From positions 1 through 34,371 of the forward strand of contig CADCNH010000020.1 of the NCBI GenBank assembly GCA_902802755.1: a DNA stretch of 34,371 bases, read 5' to 3'. Numbering within the stretch: the first letter of the stretch is position 1; each line of letters starts with the position of its first letter. Of the stretch, positions 1 through 7,686 are shown piece after piece. The notes under the pieces were generated by a model that was not told the DNA's origin, searched no databases, and was given only the letters and a program-made list of their open reading frames with translations. Position numbers and translations under genes: made by a program. This stretch comes from an uncultured Bacteroidota bacterium. Lineage in GTDB: Bacteria > Bacteroidota > Bacteroidia > Bacteroidales > WCHB1-69.

Positions 1-589
1 CGATACAGTCATACTGCGCTTTAAGGTCTTCAACGTGTGCGCGCGCGGATATCAGTATCCACGGCTGCTTTTTGACGTCGCGGCAGTTGGGGTTTCCGAA
101 GAAAACGTCGGTATTATCCACAAGTACGGTGCGGAAATCGCCTTTGAACTTCTGACCTGTCTTTACGGAACTGTCCCAGTAGGTATATGCTACGGCGTCG
201 CCGCTGAGCGCGGCGTCGTGCAGCGCGTCGTCCATCAGCTCTTCCATGCGCAGCTCTTCCCAGTGCTGTTCGGCTATACCGTTAAGCATGTTCTCATATG
301 CCGCCGCGGTATCGCTTCCGACAGGCAGCCCTTCGCCGAACGGTTCGGCAAACGAAAATTTCATTGCGACCGAAGTCGAAAGTATCGACGAAGAGTAATA
401 GTTGATAATGCGCTTGAAAATGTTGAACACCGGCCGCGGTAAATTGCCCGATCTCGCGCCGTCCCACTGGTCTCCGCGGTAAAACCTTTCGTTGGAAGCG
501 ACTTTGTCGTAAAGGTCAAGCGAAACGTTGTATGCTTTTCCGCTTTCGTACAGCTTCCATTCGTCGGTTGTCGGAGCTTTGTTTTTCAA
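1..589 (-). CDS. Phage portal protein, N-terminal fragment (joined in frame to the upstream gene)
   Basis: Reading the minus strand from 589 to the window edge gives about 196 codons without a stop, starting LKNKAPTTDEWKLYESGKAY and containing NERFYRGDQWDG, PVFNIFKRIINYY and AALSGDAVAYTYW. From memory of the family, this order matches the N-terminus of portal proteins of tailed phages from Clostridia-type hosts. Portals form the dodecameric ring at the capsid vertex through which DNA is packaged. The TTG at 589-587 sits exactly where the portal start ATG-AAA-AAC-AAA would be expected. Codons are richer in third-position G/C than in the neighbouring Bacteroidetes genes. No other phage gene is seen in the window. 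The C-terminus lies beyond the window. The family call is made by eye; the fusion to the upstream gene is probably artefactual. Confidence 0.7.
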   Translation of the reverse strand, partial: MKNKAPTTDEWKLYESGKAYNVSLDLYDKVASNERFYRGDQWDGARSGNLPRPVFNIFKRIINYYSSSILSTSVAMKFSFAEPFGEGLPVGSDTAAAYENMLNGIAEQHWEELRMEELMDDALHDAALSGDAVAYTYWDSSVKTGQKFKGDFRTVLVDNTDVFFGNPNCRDVKKQPWILISARAHVEDLKAQYDCI

Positions 590-1717
590 ATCCTGTTCAT
601 GATAAAAATTCAGTTTCAACTTCAGTTTCTGATTTTTTTCATGGGTAAACTCATTGAAAGTATACAGATTATAGCGTGCATAATGGCGGTCTGTATATTC
701 ATATTCCACAATGATTCTTTTCTCGGAAGTAATGAGATGCTTGACCGTAAAAGTAAGTTCACCAGTATTATAGTCGATGATGTAATCATTGTCCTGGCCT
801 CGCACCAGCAACTCGCCATCCATATACACCCTCTCGCTACCAGCAAGTATGGTAATGTTGTATTCTCCTTGCTCTCCGCTCAAACGATAAGGTCCCTGCA
901 CCCCATTTTGAACCGTCAATGTCTGCCGCACATACTTTCCCTTATTGACACCGCCGCCCACCGCATTTTTCAAATTGTTGCCGCCTTTGAAAGCATTCTG
1001 GGCCGAGAAGCTCATCCCCATGAACTTTCGATGAAGGCACATAAATGCGTCATCCGACTGTTCAATCTCAATATCTCCTGCATCCAACCAAAAACGATGG
1101 TCGTAATCCAAACGGATAAAAATCTTATCGAAATCCCTGATGGACTGCGTATTACCATCGGGTTGGATGGGCACATTCTTATCAGTGATATTGGCCATAA
1201 TTTCCAGCTTATCGGACAGTTTTCCCGACAATTGCAGATTGAGCGAAGAGTTGAGCACAAAATCCTGATTGGTACCGATGCTGACACCCCTTGCAATGGA
1301 GCCGGTACTTTGCAATGAGGTGGCATTTTGGGCAAAAAAATCCTCCGTTTTGGGCACAATCGGAGTCATCTGGTGATAAATACTACCCTTTTGCCGAATA
1401 TTCAAGCTTTCCGAACGGTGTTGAACCGGATTTTTCAAGTCAAAGCTGAAGCAATCATAGCTATAGCTCACCGTTTTCCCCATAGCCTGTGGATTCAGGA
1501 TACGGATACCGCCATTCAGATAATCCACCTGATAGTCGGTGCTGTCGAGGCCGACAAGCACAAAAGTCCCAGGCACAATGGTAAGGCTGTCGAGCGACAG
1601 GTAAGTGGAATCGACCGTTCTGCTACCTGTTTTCTTCAAACTGCCCTGTGCCGCAAGTGACGATGCGAGCATAAGGCAGGCAAAATACAGCAGCAGCAGG
1701 GCTTTGAATCGGGGCAT
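590..1717 (-). CDS. Bacteroidetes outer-membrane/cell-surface protein, N-terminal fragment
   Basis: The minus strand is open from ATG 1717 through 590, about 376 codons, and continues in frame into the portal fragment. The start MPRFKALLLLYFACLMLASS followed by LAAQG is a clear signal peptide. The mature part has RGVSIGTNQDFVLNSSLNLQ, LSGKLSDKLEIMANITD, a DAGDIEIEQ segment and repeated aromatic beta-strand-like stretches. I recognise this as the N-terminal region of large (about 1000 residues) Bacteroidetes outer-membrane proteins of unassigned function. Only about the first third is present: the sequence stops resembling that family around YHEQDLKN at 605-581 and becomes portal-like. A -7 promoter element lies at 1756-1763. 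The role is unknown; outer-membrane location is inferred from the signal peptide and family resemblance. Confidence 0.65.
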
Positions 1718-1755
1718 TGACAGTATTGTTAATCAGAAATATATATTTTAAAATG

Positions 1756-1763
1756 CAAAAATA
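1756..1763 (-). promoter_or_regulatory. Bacteroidetes -7 promoter element (minus strand)
   Basis: The minus strand reads TATTTTTG, a match to the Bacteroidetes TAnnTTTG -7 consensus, 39 bases before the ATG at 1717. No convincing -33 TTTG was found. It would drive the outer-membrane protein gene. Confidence 0.6.
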
Positions 1764-1797
1764 GTCATTTTTAATAACTCCGTTTCATTGAATTTCG

Positions 1798-1805
1798 TAT
1801 TTTTG
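1798..1805 (+). promoter_or_regulatory. Bacteroidetes -7 promoter element (plus strand)
   Basis: TATTTTTG matches TAnnTTTG and ends 16 bases before the ATG at 1822, implying a very short leader. It is divergent from the element at 1756-1763. Confidence 0.6.
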
Positions 1806-1821
1806 CACTATAATATTCTTT

Positions 1822-2475
1822 ATGACAACGTGTAGAAATTTCTTTTTAACATTGATCTTCACGCTTTTAAGCAGTATTTATGTTTGTGCACAGACGGATA
1901 CCATTCACATCGGAGAGATAAGGTCTAGCGTTCCGATTATTGGAAAACTTGCCGACCTGCCGTATATTTTTGATGGGAAAGGGGAATGGTGTTACGGCAA
2001 ATTTAATCAGGAAATCAAATATTACCCTCACGGTATATATGATGAACAAACTATATATGTTTATCGGGTGAACATAATTCACGAAAAGAAGACACGAACC
2101 ACTTATTATTCAGACAAAGATGGGAATATCAGACTCTTTTACTTGGATTTCAAGTTGGCAAAAGGCACCTTCATATCCTTATGGGGCGAAGGTTTATTCC
2201 TTACATATGAAACCACGTTAGATGACTTCATCAAAGCTTTTAACATAACAGATACCATAGAGTTCGGACCAGCGTCGATGGCACCCTATAATTACATGAA
2301 AAAGAACGGCAGGCCTCACAGATGGAGACACAGAAAATACACTAATTTATGGTTCTTAACGGATGAAGGTATGCGTGCTGAAATCATTTTCAGTTTTGAC
2401 CATAAGCGGCATTTGCGCTGTGTCGAATTAAGCTATTTCAATGCTGCCACGGTGGAGAAACGGGAATGGCCATAG
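1822..2475 (+). CDS. Hypothetical secreted protein
   Basis: A 217-residue protein that I do not recognise. Residues 1-24 (MTTCRNFFLTLIFTLLSSIY then VCAQT) form a signal peptide with a plausible cleavage after CAQ, so it is exported to the periplasm or outer membrane; there is no lipobox. The mature part is rich in aromatic residues and alternating patterns (LFYLDFKLAKGTFISLWGEG; LWFLTDEGMRAEIIFSFD), suggesting a mostly beta structure. It stands alone: a divergent promoter region lies upstream, and about 140 bp with its own -7 element separate it from the transketolase gene downstream. No function can be assigned. Confidence 0.75.
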   Translation: MTTCRNFFLTLIFTLLSSIYVCAQTDTIHIGEIRSSVPIIGKLADLPYIFDGKGEWCYGKFNQEIKYYPHGIYDEQTIYVYRVNIIHEKKTRTTYYSDKDGNIRLFYLDFKLAKGTFISLWGEGLFLTYETTLDDFIKAFNITDTIEFGPASMAPYNYMKKNGRPHRWRHRKYTNLWFLTDEGMRAEIIFSFDHKRHLRCVELSYFNAATVEKREWP

Positions 2476-2566
2476 GGATAATTCCGCCACAAATAAAAAA
2501 AGAAAAAAAACATGTGGTAACCGCGAATAAAATTCACACGTCAGTGTGTAATTCAGGAAATTTCCG

Positions 2567-2574
2567 TAAATTTG
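2567..2574 (+). promoter_or_regulatory. -7 promoter element upstream of tktC
   Basis: TAAATTTG matches TAnnTTTG and ends 39 bases before ATG 2614. The gap 2476-2613 otherwise holds an A-rich stretch and a small CACACGTCAGTGTG hairpin. Confidence 0.6.
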
Positions 2575-2613
2575 CACCTGCATTTTTTATAGAATGCAAT
2601 AAAATATTTTAGT

Positions 2614-3570
2614 ATGAAACCATTGATTTGTAACGACTTCAAGGATACCCGTTCAGGGTTTGGTGCCGGCTTATTAGAAGCTGGTGAGAAAGATCCGCGT
2701 ATTTTCGCCCTCTGTGCCGATGTGACCGGCAGTTTGAAGATGGGAGACTTCAAGAAAGCCCATCCCGAGCGTTTCATCCAGACGGGCATCGCGGAAGCCA
2801 ATATGATCGGCATCTCCGCCGGCTTGGCCGTCAGCGGCAAGATACCTTTTGCTGGCGCATTTGCTGGCTTTATCACCGGCCGTGTGTATGACCAAATACG
2901 TATGACTGTGGCCTACTCCAACCTGAATGTCAAGATTGCGGGATCCCATGCCGGCATCACTGTTGGCGAGGATGGTGCTACCCACCAGATTATGGAAGAC
3001 ATCGGTCTGATGAAAGGTCTGCCCAACATGGTGGTCATCAATCCCTGCGACTACAACCAGACCAAAGCCGCCACCATTGCTGCCGCTGAGCACGTAGGAC
3101 CTGTCTATCTGCGTTTTGGACGCCCCGAAGTACCCAACTTCACCCCTGCCGACCAGAAACTGATTATTGGCAAAGCCATCCTAATGAACGAAGGCAGCGA
3201 TGTGAGCATTATTGCCACGGGACACTTAGTATATCCGGCTCTCGAAGCCGCCTACGAATTGGAGAAGAAAGGCATCTCCGCAGAAGTAATCAACATCCAC
3301 ACTATCAAACCGTTAGACAAAGAAGCCATCCTGAAGAGTGTGGCCAAAACACACTGTGTGGTCACTGCCGAGGAACATCTGATGAACGGTGGTTTGGGAG
3401 ATTCCGTATGCCAGCTGCTCTGCCGTCAATATCCCGCTCCCGTTGAGATGGTGGCTGTGGACGACCATTTCGGCGAAAGCGGCAAGCCTTTCGAGCTGAT
3501 GGCCAAGTACGGTCTCGACAAAGAACACATCATCATGGCCGCACAGAAAGCCATTCAACGCAAAGCCTAA
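2614..3570 (+). CDS. Transketolase, C-terminal subunit
   Basis: A 318-residue protein equivalent to the pyrimidine-binding and C-terminal domains of transketolase, the thiamine-diphosphate enzyme of the non-oxidative pentose phosphate pathway that moves two-carbon units between sugar phosphates. The TPP-pyrimidine domain occupies about residues 10-175, with FIQTGIAEANM carrying the expected catalytic Glu (E61), then AGSHAGITVGEDGATHQ. The C-terminal domain follows at about 190-310. Split transketolases need an N-terminal (pyrophosphate-binding) partner, usually encoded just upstream. Here the upstream gene is an unrelated secreted protein, so the partner must be elsewhere. A dxs-type enzyme is excluded by the short length. 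The ECF sigma gene follows after 11 bases, probably in the same transcript. Confidence 0.88.
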   Translation: MKPLICNDFKDTRSGFGAGLLEAGEKDPRIFALCADVTGSLKMGDFKKAHPERFIQTGIAEANMIGISAGLAVSGKIPFAGAFAGFITGRVYDQIRMTVAYSNLNVKIAGSHAGITVGEDGATHQIMEDIGLMKGLPNMVVINPCDYNQTKAATIAAAEHVGPVYLRFGRPEVPNFTPADQKLIIGKAILMNEGSDVSIIATGHLVYPALEAAYELEKKGISAEVINIHTIKPLDKEAILKSVAKTHCVVTAEEHLMNGGLGDSVCQLLCRQYPAPVEMVAVDDHFGESGKPFELMAKYGLDKEHIIMAAQKAIQRKA

Positions 3571-3581
3571 GCAAGCCATAC

Positions 3582-4133
3582 ATGGAGCAAATCACCGACC
3601 AAAAAATATTAGAGCTCTTTGGTCAGGAAAAGACTAAAGAACAAGGATTCAACCTGTTGGTAAAAAGATACAAACAGGAAATCTATTACAGTATCCGTCA
3701 CTTGGTTTTTTCGCACGAGGATGCCAACGACATCTCCCAGAATGTGCTCATCAAAATATGGCGCCACCTGGACCAGTACCGCGGGGAAGCCGGACTGAAA
3801 ACCTGGATCAAGAAAATCTGTGTCAACGAATCGCTGACCTTCTTAGAAAGAAAGAAAAAGATGCTCAACATCATTGACGAAGAAGGCTATAACGACTATG
3901 TCACCAAGACCGTGGCCGAAGACCGTTTCTTATCCAGCGACAAGATTCAGAAACTGCTGGAAGAAGCCATCCAAAGACTGCCAGAAAAGCAACGCGCGGT
4001 ATTCACGCTTCGCTATTACGACGAGATGCCATACGAGGAAATGACCAAGATTTTCGGGGGGTCCGAAGGCGGCTTGAAAGCCTCTTATCATTTCGCCGTG
4101 CAAAAAGTGGAAGAATTTTTGTCCAAGCATTAA
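3582..4133 (+). CDS. RNA polymerase sigma-70 factor, ECF subfamily
   Basis: A 183-residue ECF-type sigma factor. Region 2 spans about residues 20-90 (FSHEDANDISQNVLIKIWRH, then FRAGxAGLKTW-like YRGEAGLKTWIKKICVNE), for core binding and -10 recognition. Region 4 spans about 125-180 (RLPEKQRAVFTLRYYDEMPY, then EEMTKIFGGSEGGLKAS), the helix-turn-helix for -35 recognition. It starts 11 bases after the transketolase gene and is followed by a single-pass membrane protein and a periplasmic protein. That arrangement is typical of an ECF sigma with its membrane regulator and sensor. The signal it responds to cannot be read from the sequence. Confidence 0.9.
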   Translation: MEQITDQKILELFGQEKTKEQGFNLLVKRYKQEIYYSIRHLVFSHEDANDISQNVLIKIWRHLDQYRGEAGLKTWIKKICVNESLTFLERKKKMLNIIDEEGYNDYVTKTVAEDRFLSSDKIQKLLEEAIQRLPEKQRAVFTLRYYDEMPYEEMTKIFGGSEGGLKASYHFAVQKVEEFLSKH

Positions 4134-4180
4134 ACTTTTACAAATAAGACTTGTCAACTTAATTGTTTTTACGATCAACA

Positions 4181-4588
4181 ATGAAAAAGTTAAACGACAT
4201 ACCCAAAGAAAATCCATTTCTTGTTCCTGACAATTATTTTGAGCAGATGGAGCAAGAAGTTATGGCTCAAGTACATCAGATTCAGAAAGCGACTCATCGC
4301 CGCAGAATCTATACCCTTATCACCGCCGCAGCCGCTGTGGTGGCATTGCTTATTGCTATTAACGTTTGGATTTTCTCACCCGACAACAAAGGTCAAGACG
4401 CCACATTAGCCCAGGAAGGCACTGCCAACACCGGTGTTCTACTGGCCTCCAGTGAAGACAATGATGTGCTCAGCAATGGAATAGCTGTTCCCACCGTGGA
4501 ATTCGAAGAAGTTGACTTTGACAATGTTGACTATCAAATCTTAGATTATTACGTTGACGAAATGTCAGATTTGGAATATTTATACTAA
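4181..4588 (+). CDS. Small single-pass membrane protein, candidate anti-sigma factor
   Basis: A 135-residue protein starting MKKLNDIPKENPFLVPDNYF. An upstream in-frame TTG at 4163 would add six residues, but the ATG at 4181 is the better start. The N-terminus (1-45) is hydrophilic and cytoplasmic; one membrane segment at about 47-70 is TLITAAAAVVALLIAINVWI; the C-terminus is acidic and would face the periplasm. Its position directly after an ECF sigma gene and 10 bases before a periplasmic protein suggests it holds the sigma factor at the membrane. I see no zinc-binding anti-sigma motif, so this role is inferred from context and topology only. Confidence 0.75.
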   Translation: MKKLNDIPKENPFLVPDNYFEQMEQEVMAQVHQIQKATHRRRIYTLITAAAAVVALLIAINVWIFSPDNKGQDATLAQEGTANTGVLLASSEDNDVLSNGIAVPTVEFEEVDFDNVDYQILDYYVDEMSDLEYLY

Positions 4589-4598
4589 AACATAGATT

Positions 4599-5165
4599 AT
4601 GAAACGTTTATCACTGATTTTTGCCTTATCATTATTACTTTCCTCATTTTTTTGTGCCAACAGCTATGCACAAAGCACCTCCAATACCGTCAAAAGTAAT
4701 CCCTCTGTAAAATTTCCCAGCGAGAAACCCGACTTTCAAGGCATTCTTCAGCTGAAATACAATTACATCAAAGAGAATCTTACTGTTTCCGAGGCGAATG
4801 CCGCCAAATTCTGGGCCTTGTACGACAAATACATCAAGGATGAAAATGCCATCCACACCGCCTTCAAGAAAGCCATGGACGGCAAAGGCATCACCCGTGA
4901 AGCACTGAGAGAAGGGAAAGGCACTGATGAGCAAGTCTCTTTTTATTTAGCCCAAAAGATGGTATATAAAGACAAAATGTATATGCTGGACAAGAAGTTC
5001 TATAATGAAGCCAAAAACATCCTCTCCGCAAAAGAATTATACGACTTCTACCATTTGGAACAAAGCTTCAAGAACCAGTGCACTAAAAAACAGATGAGCG
5101 TCAATGCTGCCACCAAAAAAGTGGTGCCTCAACAGAAAACTCTCCCTGCTCAGCCTAAAAAATAA
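4599..5165 (+). CDS. Periplasmic protein, likely sensor/accessory of the ECF sigma system
   Basis: A 188-residue protein with signal peptide MKRLSLIFALSLLLSSFFCA and cleavage near SYAQS. The mature part is helical and charged, with LKYNYIKENLTVSEANAAKF and WALYDKYIKDENAIH. This layout recalls Bacteroidetes Spy/CpxP-like (LTxxQ-type) periplasmic proteins often annotated as sensors of ECF sigma factors, although the strict LTxxQ motif is replaced by LTVSE. The C-terminus is Lys/Gln/Pro rich. It lies 10 bases after the membrane protein and 6 bases before hemW. Family assignment is moderate; the sensing role is inferred. Confidence 0.65.
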   Translation: MKRLSLIFALSLLLSSFFCANSYAQSTSNTVKSNPSVKFPSEKPDFQGILQLKYNYIKENLTVSEANAAKFWALYDKYIKDENAIHTAFKKAMDGKGITREALREGKGTDEQVSFYLAQKMVYKDKMYMLDKKFYNEAKNILSAKELYDFYHLEQSFKNQCTKKQMSVNAATKKVVPQQKTLPAQPKK

Positions 5166-5171
5166 TTGTAG

Positions 5172-6293
5172 ATGAGCGGCATTTACATCCACATTCCCTT
5201 TTGTCGCCGTAAATGTCTGTATTGTGCGTTCTATTCCGTCGCCCTGCTTTCCAAAAAACAAGATTATATCGATGCCCTCTATGCCGAAATAGAGGGCACT
5301 CTTGATTTTTTGCCTTCCCGCCATATTGATACTGTTTATCTAGGCGGAGGCACCCCTACCCTATTATCTATACAGGAATTGGAGAACATCCTCACAAAAC
5401 TCAGAAGGCACTACATCCTCGCTCCTGACTATGAGTGCACCATTGAGGCCAACCCCGAACAACTCAATAAGACCTACCTTAAAGACCTACTATCCATTGG
5501 TATCAACCGCATCAGCATCGGGGTGCAGTCCTTCAACGATGAAACCCTCTGGTTTTTAGGCCGCAAACATAATGCCGAAGAAGCTGAGGCAGCTGTGCAC
5601 CTAGCTGCAGCTGCCGGTTTCGACAACATCTCCATCGACTTGATATATGGCATTTCCCAACGCCAAGCAGGCGAATGGGAAGCCGATTTGCACAAAGCCT
5701 GTTCCTTACCCATTCAGCACTTATCATGCTATGCCCTTACCAATGAGGAGAACAGCCTGCTATGGCGGAAAATCCATCAGCACCAGCTACCCGACATGGA
5801 TGAGGAACTCGCCAACAAAGAGTTCCATACCTTACTGCAAATAGCACGTCAAAACGGCTTCGAGCAGTACGAGATTTCCAATTTTGCCCGAGAAGGGATG
5901 CTGTCACGCCACAATTCCGCTTATTGGTCCGGTGAGCCTTACCTCGGACTCGGTCCCTCTGCCCACTCTTTCGACGGGCATACACGCAAATGGAACGTCA
6001 GCAACCTCATGCAATATATTGATGATGTCGCCACCGGCAATTTCAGCGGTGACAGCGAGACATTAAGCCTCAATGACCGCTATAACGAATATGTCATGCT
6101 GGGACTAAGGACAGCAAAAGGCATCAACCTTACACAAATCACTGAATTATTCGGGGAAGAGTACCGTAAACATGCCGAAGAGCAAATGCCAAAGATCAAT
6201 CCCAACCATTACCAACGCAATGGCGACACCGTCAGCCTTACTGATGAGGGGAAGTTTTTTGCGGACGGAATTGCGGAGACGCTATTCAATTAA
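5172..6293 (+). CDS. hemW: Radical SAM heme chaperone HemW
   Basis: A 373-residue radical SAM protein. The N-terminus IYIHIPFCRRKCLYCAFYS carries CX3CX2C (C11, C15, C18) for the 4Fe-4S cluster. It is followed by YLGGGTPTLL, an EANPE strand and the ISIGVQSFNDETLWFLGRKH segment typical of the HemN/HemW group, with a HemW-type C-terminal domain after about residue 290. HemW binds heme and is thought to insert it into respiratory enzymes. True HemN coproporphyrinogen dehydrogenases are longer and have an extra Cys just after this motif; here it is Ala-Phe, favouring HemW. It is the last gene of the run from the transketolase half and lies only 6 bases after the periplasmic protein. Confidence 0.9.
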   Translation: MSGIYIHIPFCRRKCLYCAFYSVALLSKKQDYIDALYAEIEGTLDFLPSRHIDTVYLGGGTPTLLSIQELENILTKLRRHYILAPDYECTIEANPEQLNKTYLKDLLSIGINRISIGVQSFNDETLWFLGRKHNAEEAEAAVHLAAAAGFDNISIDLIYGISQRQAGEWEADLHKACSLPIQHLSCYALTNEENSLLWRKIHQHQLPDMDEELANKEFHTLLQIARQNGFEQYEISNFAREGMLSRHNSAYWSGEPYLGLGPSAHSFDGHTRKWNVSNLMQYIDDVATGNFSGDSETLSLNDRYNEYVMLGLRTAKGINLTQITELFGEEYRKHAEEQMPKINPNHYQRNGDTVSLTDEGKFFADGIAETLFN

Positions 6294-6308
6294 CAATTAA
6301 CAATTGCC

Positions 6309-6520
6309 TTTTAAGTGTGCCAAAGGCACAATATTCTATTAACCCCGCACAACTTGTTGTGTGGGGCAGAGAATGACAAATCCTGTCTGCGTACTGAAAG
6401 TACGCAACATGCAAAAGTAGCGTACCTACGGCACGCCTGAGTAGAGTAGATTGCTGCATACCCCACATTGCGCTACGCTTATGCGGGGTTAATAGGATTT
6501 CGTGCTTTCAGCACGACTAA
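6309..6520. repeat. Cluster of short perfect hairpins (REP-like intergenic element)
   Basis: Between the convergent hemW and pth genes lie consecutive inverted repeats, most with three-base loops: TGTGCC/GGCACA (6316-6330), CCCCGCACAAC/GTTGTGTGGGG (6343-6366, one mismatch), TGCGTACT/AGTACGCA (6388-6406), GCGTACC/GGCACGC (6420-6436), ACCCCACA against ATGCGGGGT (about 6460-6489) and CGTGCT/AGCACG (6501-6515). A 7-bp-period stretch (TAACAAT units) precedes it at 6291-6306. It may act as a bidirectional terminator; no coding capacity is seen. Confidence 0.65.
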
Positions 6521-6536
6521 TCGAACACATTATTTA

Positions 6537-7115
6537 TTAACTATTTCTGTTCACCTCGTTCATGGCCTTTTCGATCCCCATAGTGACGAAAGTTAGCAGG
6601 CCAGCGACAGCGCGCTCGATGGCAGCGTCAATCAGGGGGCGCTCTTCCGAATAAAACTTGCCCAACACGAAATCGACCTGATAGCCTTGGGGAAAATCCT
6701 TACCAATACCCACTCGCAAGCGTGGAAAATTCTGATGGCCAAGTGTTTCAATGATATGGCCAAGTCCATTGTGCGAGCCTCCTCCACCCTTGGGTTTCAT
6801 TTTCAGCTGGCCTACGGGGAGGTCCAGATCATCAGACACCACCATAATGCTTTCAGGGCCAATCTTTTCCTGCGTCATCCAGTATTTCACCGCTTTACCA
6901 CTGAGGTTCATATAGGTAGTAGGCAGAATCAACGTTACGGCACGTCCTTTGTATTTGGCATGGGCCACGTAGGCATGGCGGCCTATATCAAACTTTGTAT
7001 CGAGTTTCAGTGCCAAGGCGTTCACCACCTCAAAGCCAATATTATGACGGGTACCGGCATATTTATCCTCGGCATTACCCAAACCCACAATCAAAAATTT
7101 CCTACTGTCGTCCAT
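6537..7115 (-). CDS. pth: Peptidyl-tRNA hydrolase
   Basis: A 192-residue enzyme that cleaves peptidyl-tRNA released from stalled ribosomes, recycling tRNA. Family hallmarks: FLIVGLGNAEDKYAGTRHNI with conserved Asn14 and catalytic His24, LPTTYMNLSGKAV, VVSDDLDLPVG and GGGGSHNGLGHI. The length fits bacterial Pth. It follows rsmD by 4 bases and is the last gene of a four-gene minus-strand operon, so translation-related functions are grouped here. Confidence 0.96.
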   Translation of the reverse strand: MDDSRKFLIVGLGNAEDKYAGTRHNIGFEVVNALALKLDTKFDIGRHAYVAHAKYKGRAVTLILPTTYMNLSGKAVKYWMTQEKIGPESIMVVSDDLDLPVGQLKMKPKGGGGSHNGLGHIIETLGHQNFPRLRVGIGKDFPQGYQVDFVLGKFYSEERPLIDAAIERAVAGLLTFVTMGIEKAMNEVNRNS

Positions 7116-7119
7116 CTTC

Positions 7120-7680
7120 CTATTCCTCCTCCTGAGTATCTTCGGTCATATTAACCAAAAAAGTGAAATTCACCTTGCCATATTTTCTATGCTGGTAGAA
7201 TTGCGGATGTTGAGAGAAATCATGGGCTTTGGAGTGCTCCATCACCAGCCAGCCGTCAGGTTTCAACAGATGATGCTCAAAAACATTGTCGATGATTTGC
7301 TCGATATTATCCAATTCGTAGGGCGGATCAGCAAAGATGATGTCAAATTGCTGTTTGCAATGTTTAGTGAAAACAAAAGCGTCTGCTTTGATGACCGACA
7401 CCTGCGAATAGCCCAATTTTCCAACGGTACGACGGATAAAGTCGGCACAGCCCTGGTGGTTGTCAACAGAGGTCACTGACAAAGCGCCACGCGAGGCAAA
7501 TTCGTATGTAAGATTGCCCGTTCCTGCAAACAAGTCCAGCACCACCACACGGTCAAAATAGAAGTAGTTGTTAAGTATATTGAACAGGCTCTCCTTCGAC
7601 ATGTCTGTCGTAGGACGCACCGGCAAACTGCTTGGGGCTGTAATTTGCCGGCCTCTGTTTTTACCACTGATAATTCTCAT
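7120..7680 (-). CDS. rsmD: 16S rRNA (guanine(966)-N(2))-methyltransferase RsmD
   Basis: A 186-residue SAM-dependent methyltransferase that modifies G966 of 16S rRNA in the small subunit. It begins MRIISGKNRGRQI, the family's characteristic N-terminus, followed by RPTTDMSKESLFNIL. Motif I is LDLFAGTGNL (about 48-57) and motif IV is ADPPYEL (117-123), the N-methyltransferase DPPY signature. The start ATG lies 6 bases after the stop of the DUF3822 gene and the stop lies 4 bases before pth, indicating co-transcription. Confidence 0.94.
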   Translation of the reverse strand: MRIISGKNRGRQITAPSSLPVRPTTDMSKESLFNILNNYFYFDRVVVLDLFAGTGNLTYEFASRGALSVTSVDNHQGCADFIRRTVGKLGYSQVSVIKADAFVFTKHCKQQFDIIFADPPYELDNIEQIIDNVFEHHLLKPDGWLVMEHSKAHDFSQHPQFYQHRKYGKVNFTFLVNMTEDTQEEE

Positions 7681-7686
7681 GACAGT

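Noticed and set aside
1..589. Prophage remnant inside the chromosome
   Set aside because: No attachment site, integrase, terminase or other phage gene is visible, and the junction falls within a gene with short shared sequence; assembly chimera is more likely, although not proven.
599..1318. A 239-codon plus-strand reading frame opposite the outer-membrane protein
   Set aside because: It is antisense to a longer frame with signal peptide and family resemblance; its own translation lacks any recognisable domain.
4163..4180. TTG start adding six residues to the candidate anti-sigma protein
   Set aside because: An ATG at 4181 follows directly and gives a typical N-terminus; the added residues show no conserved feature.
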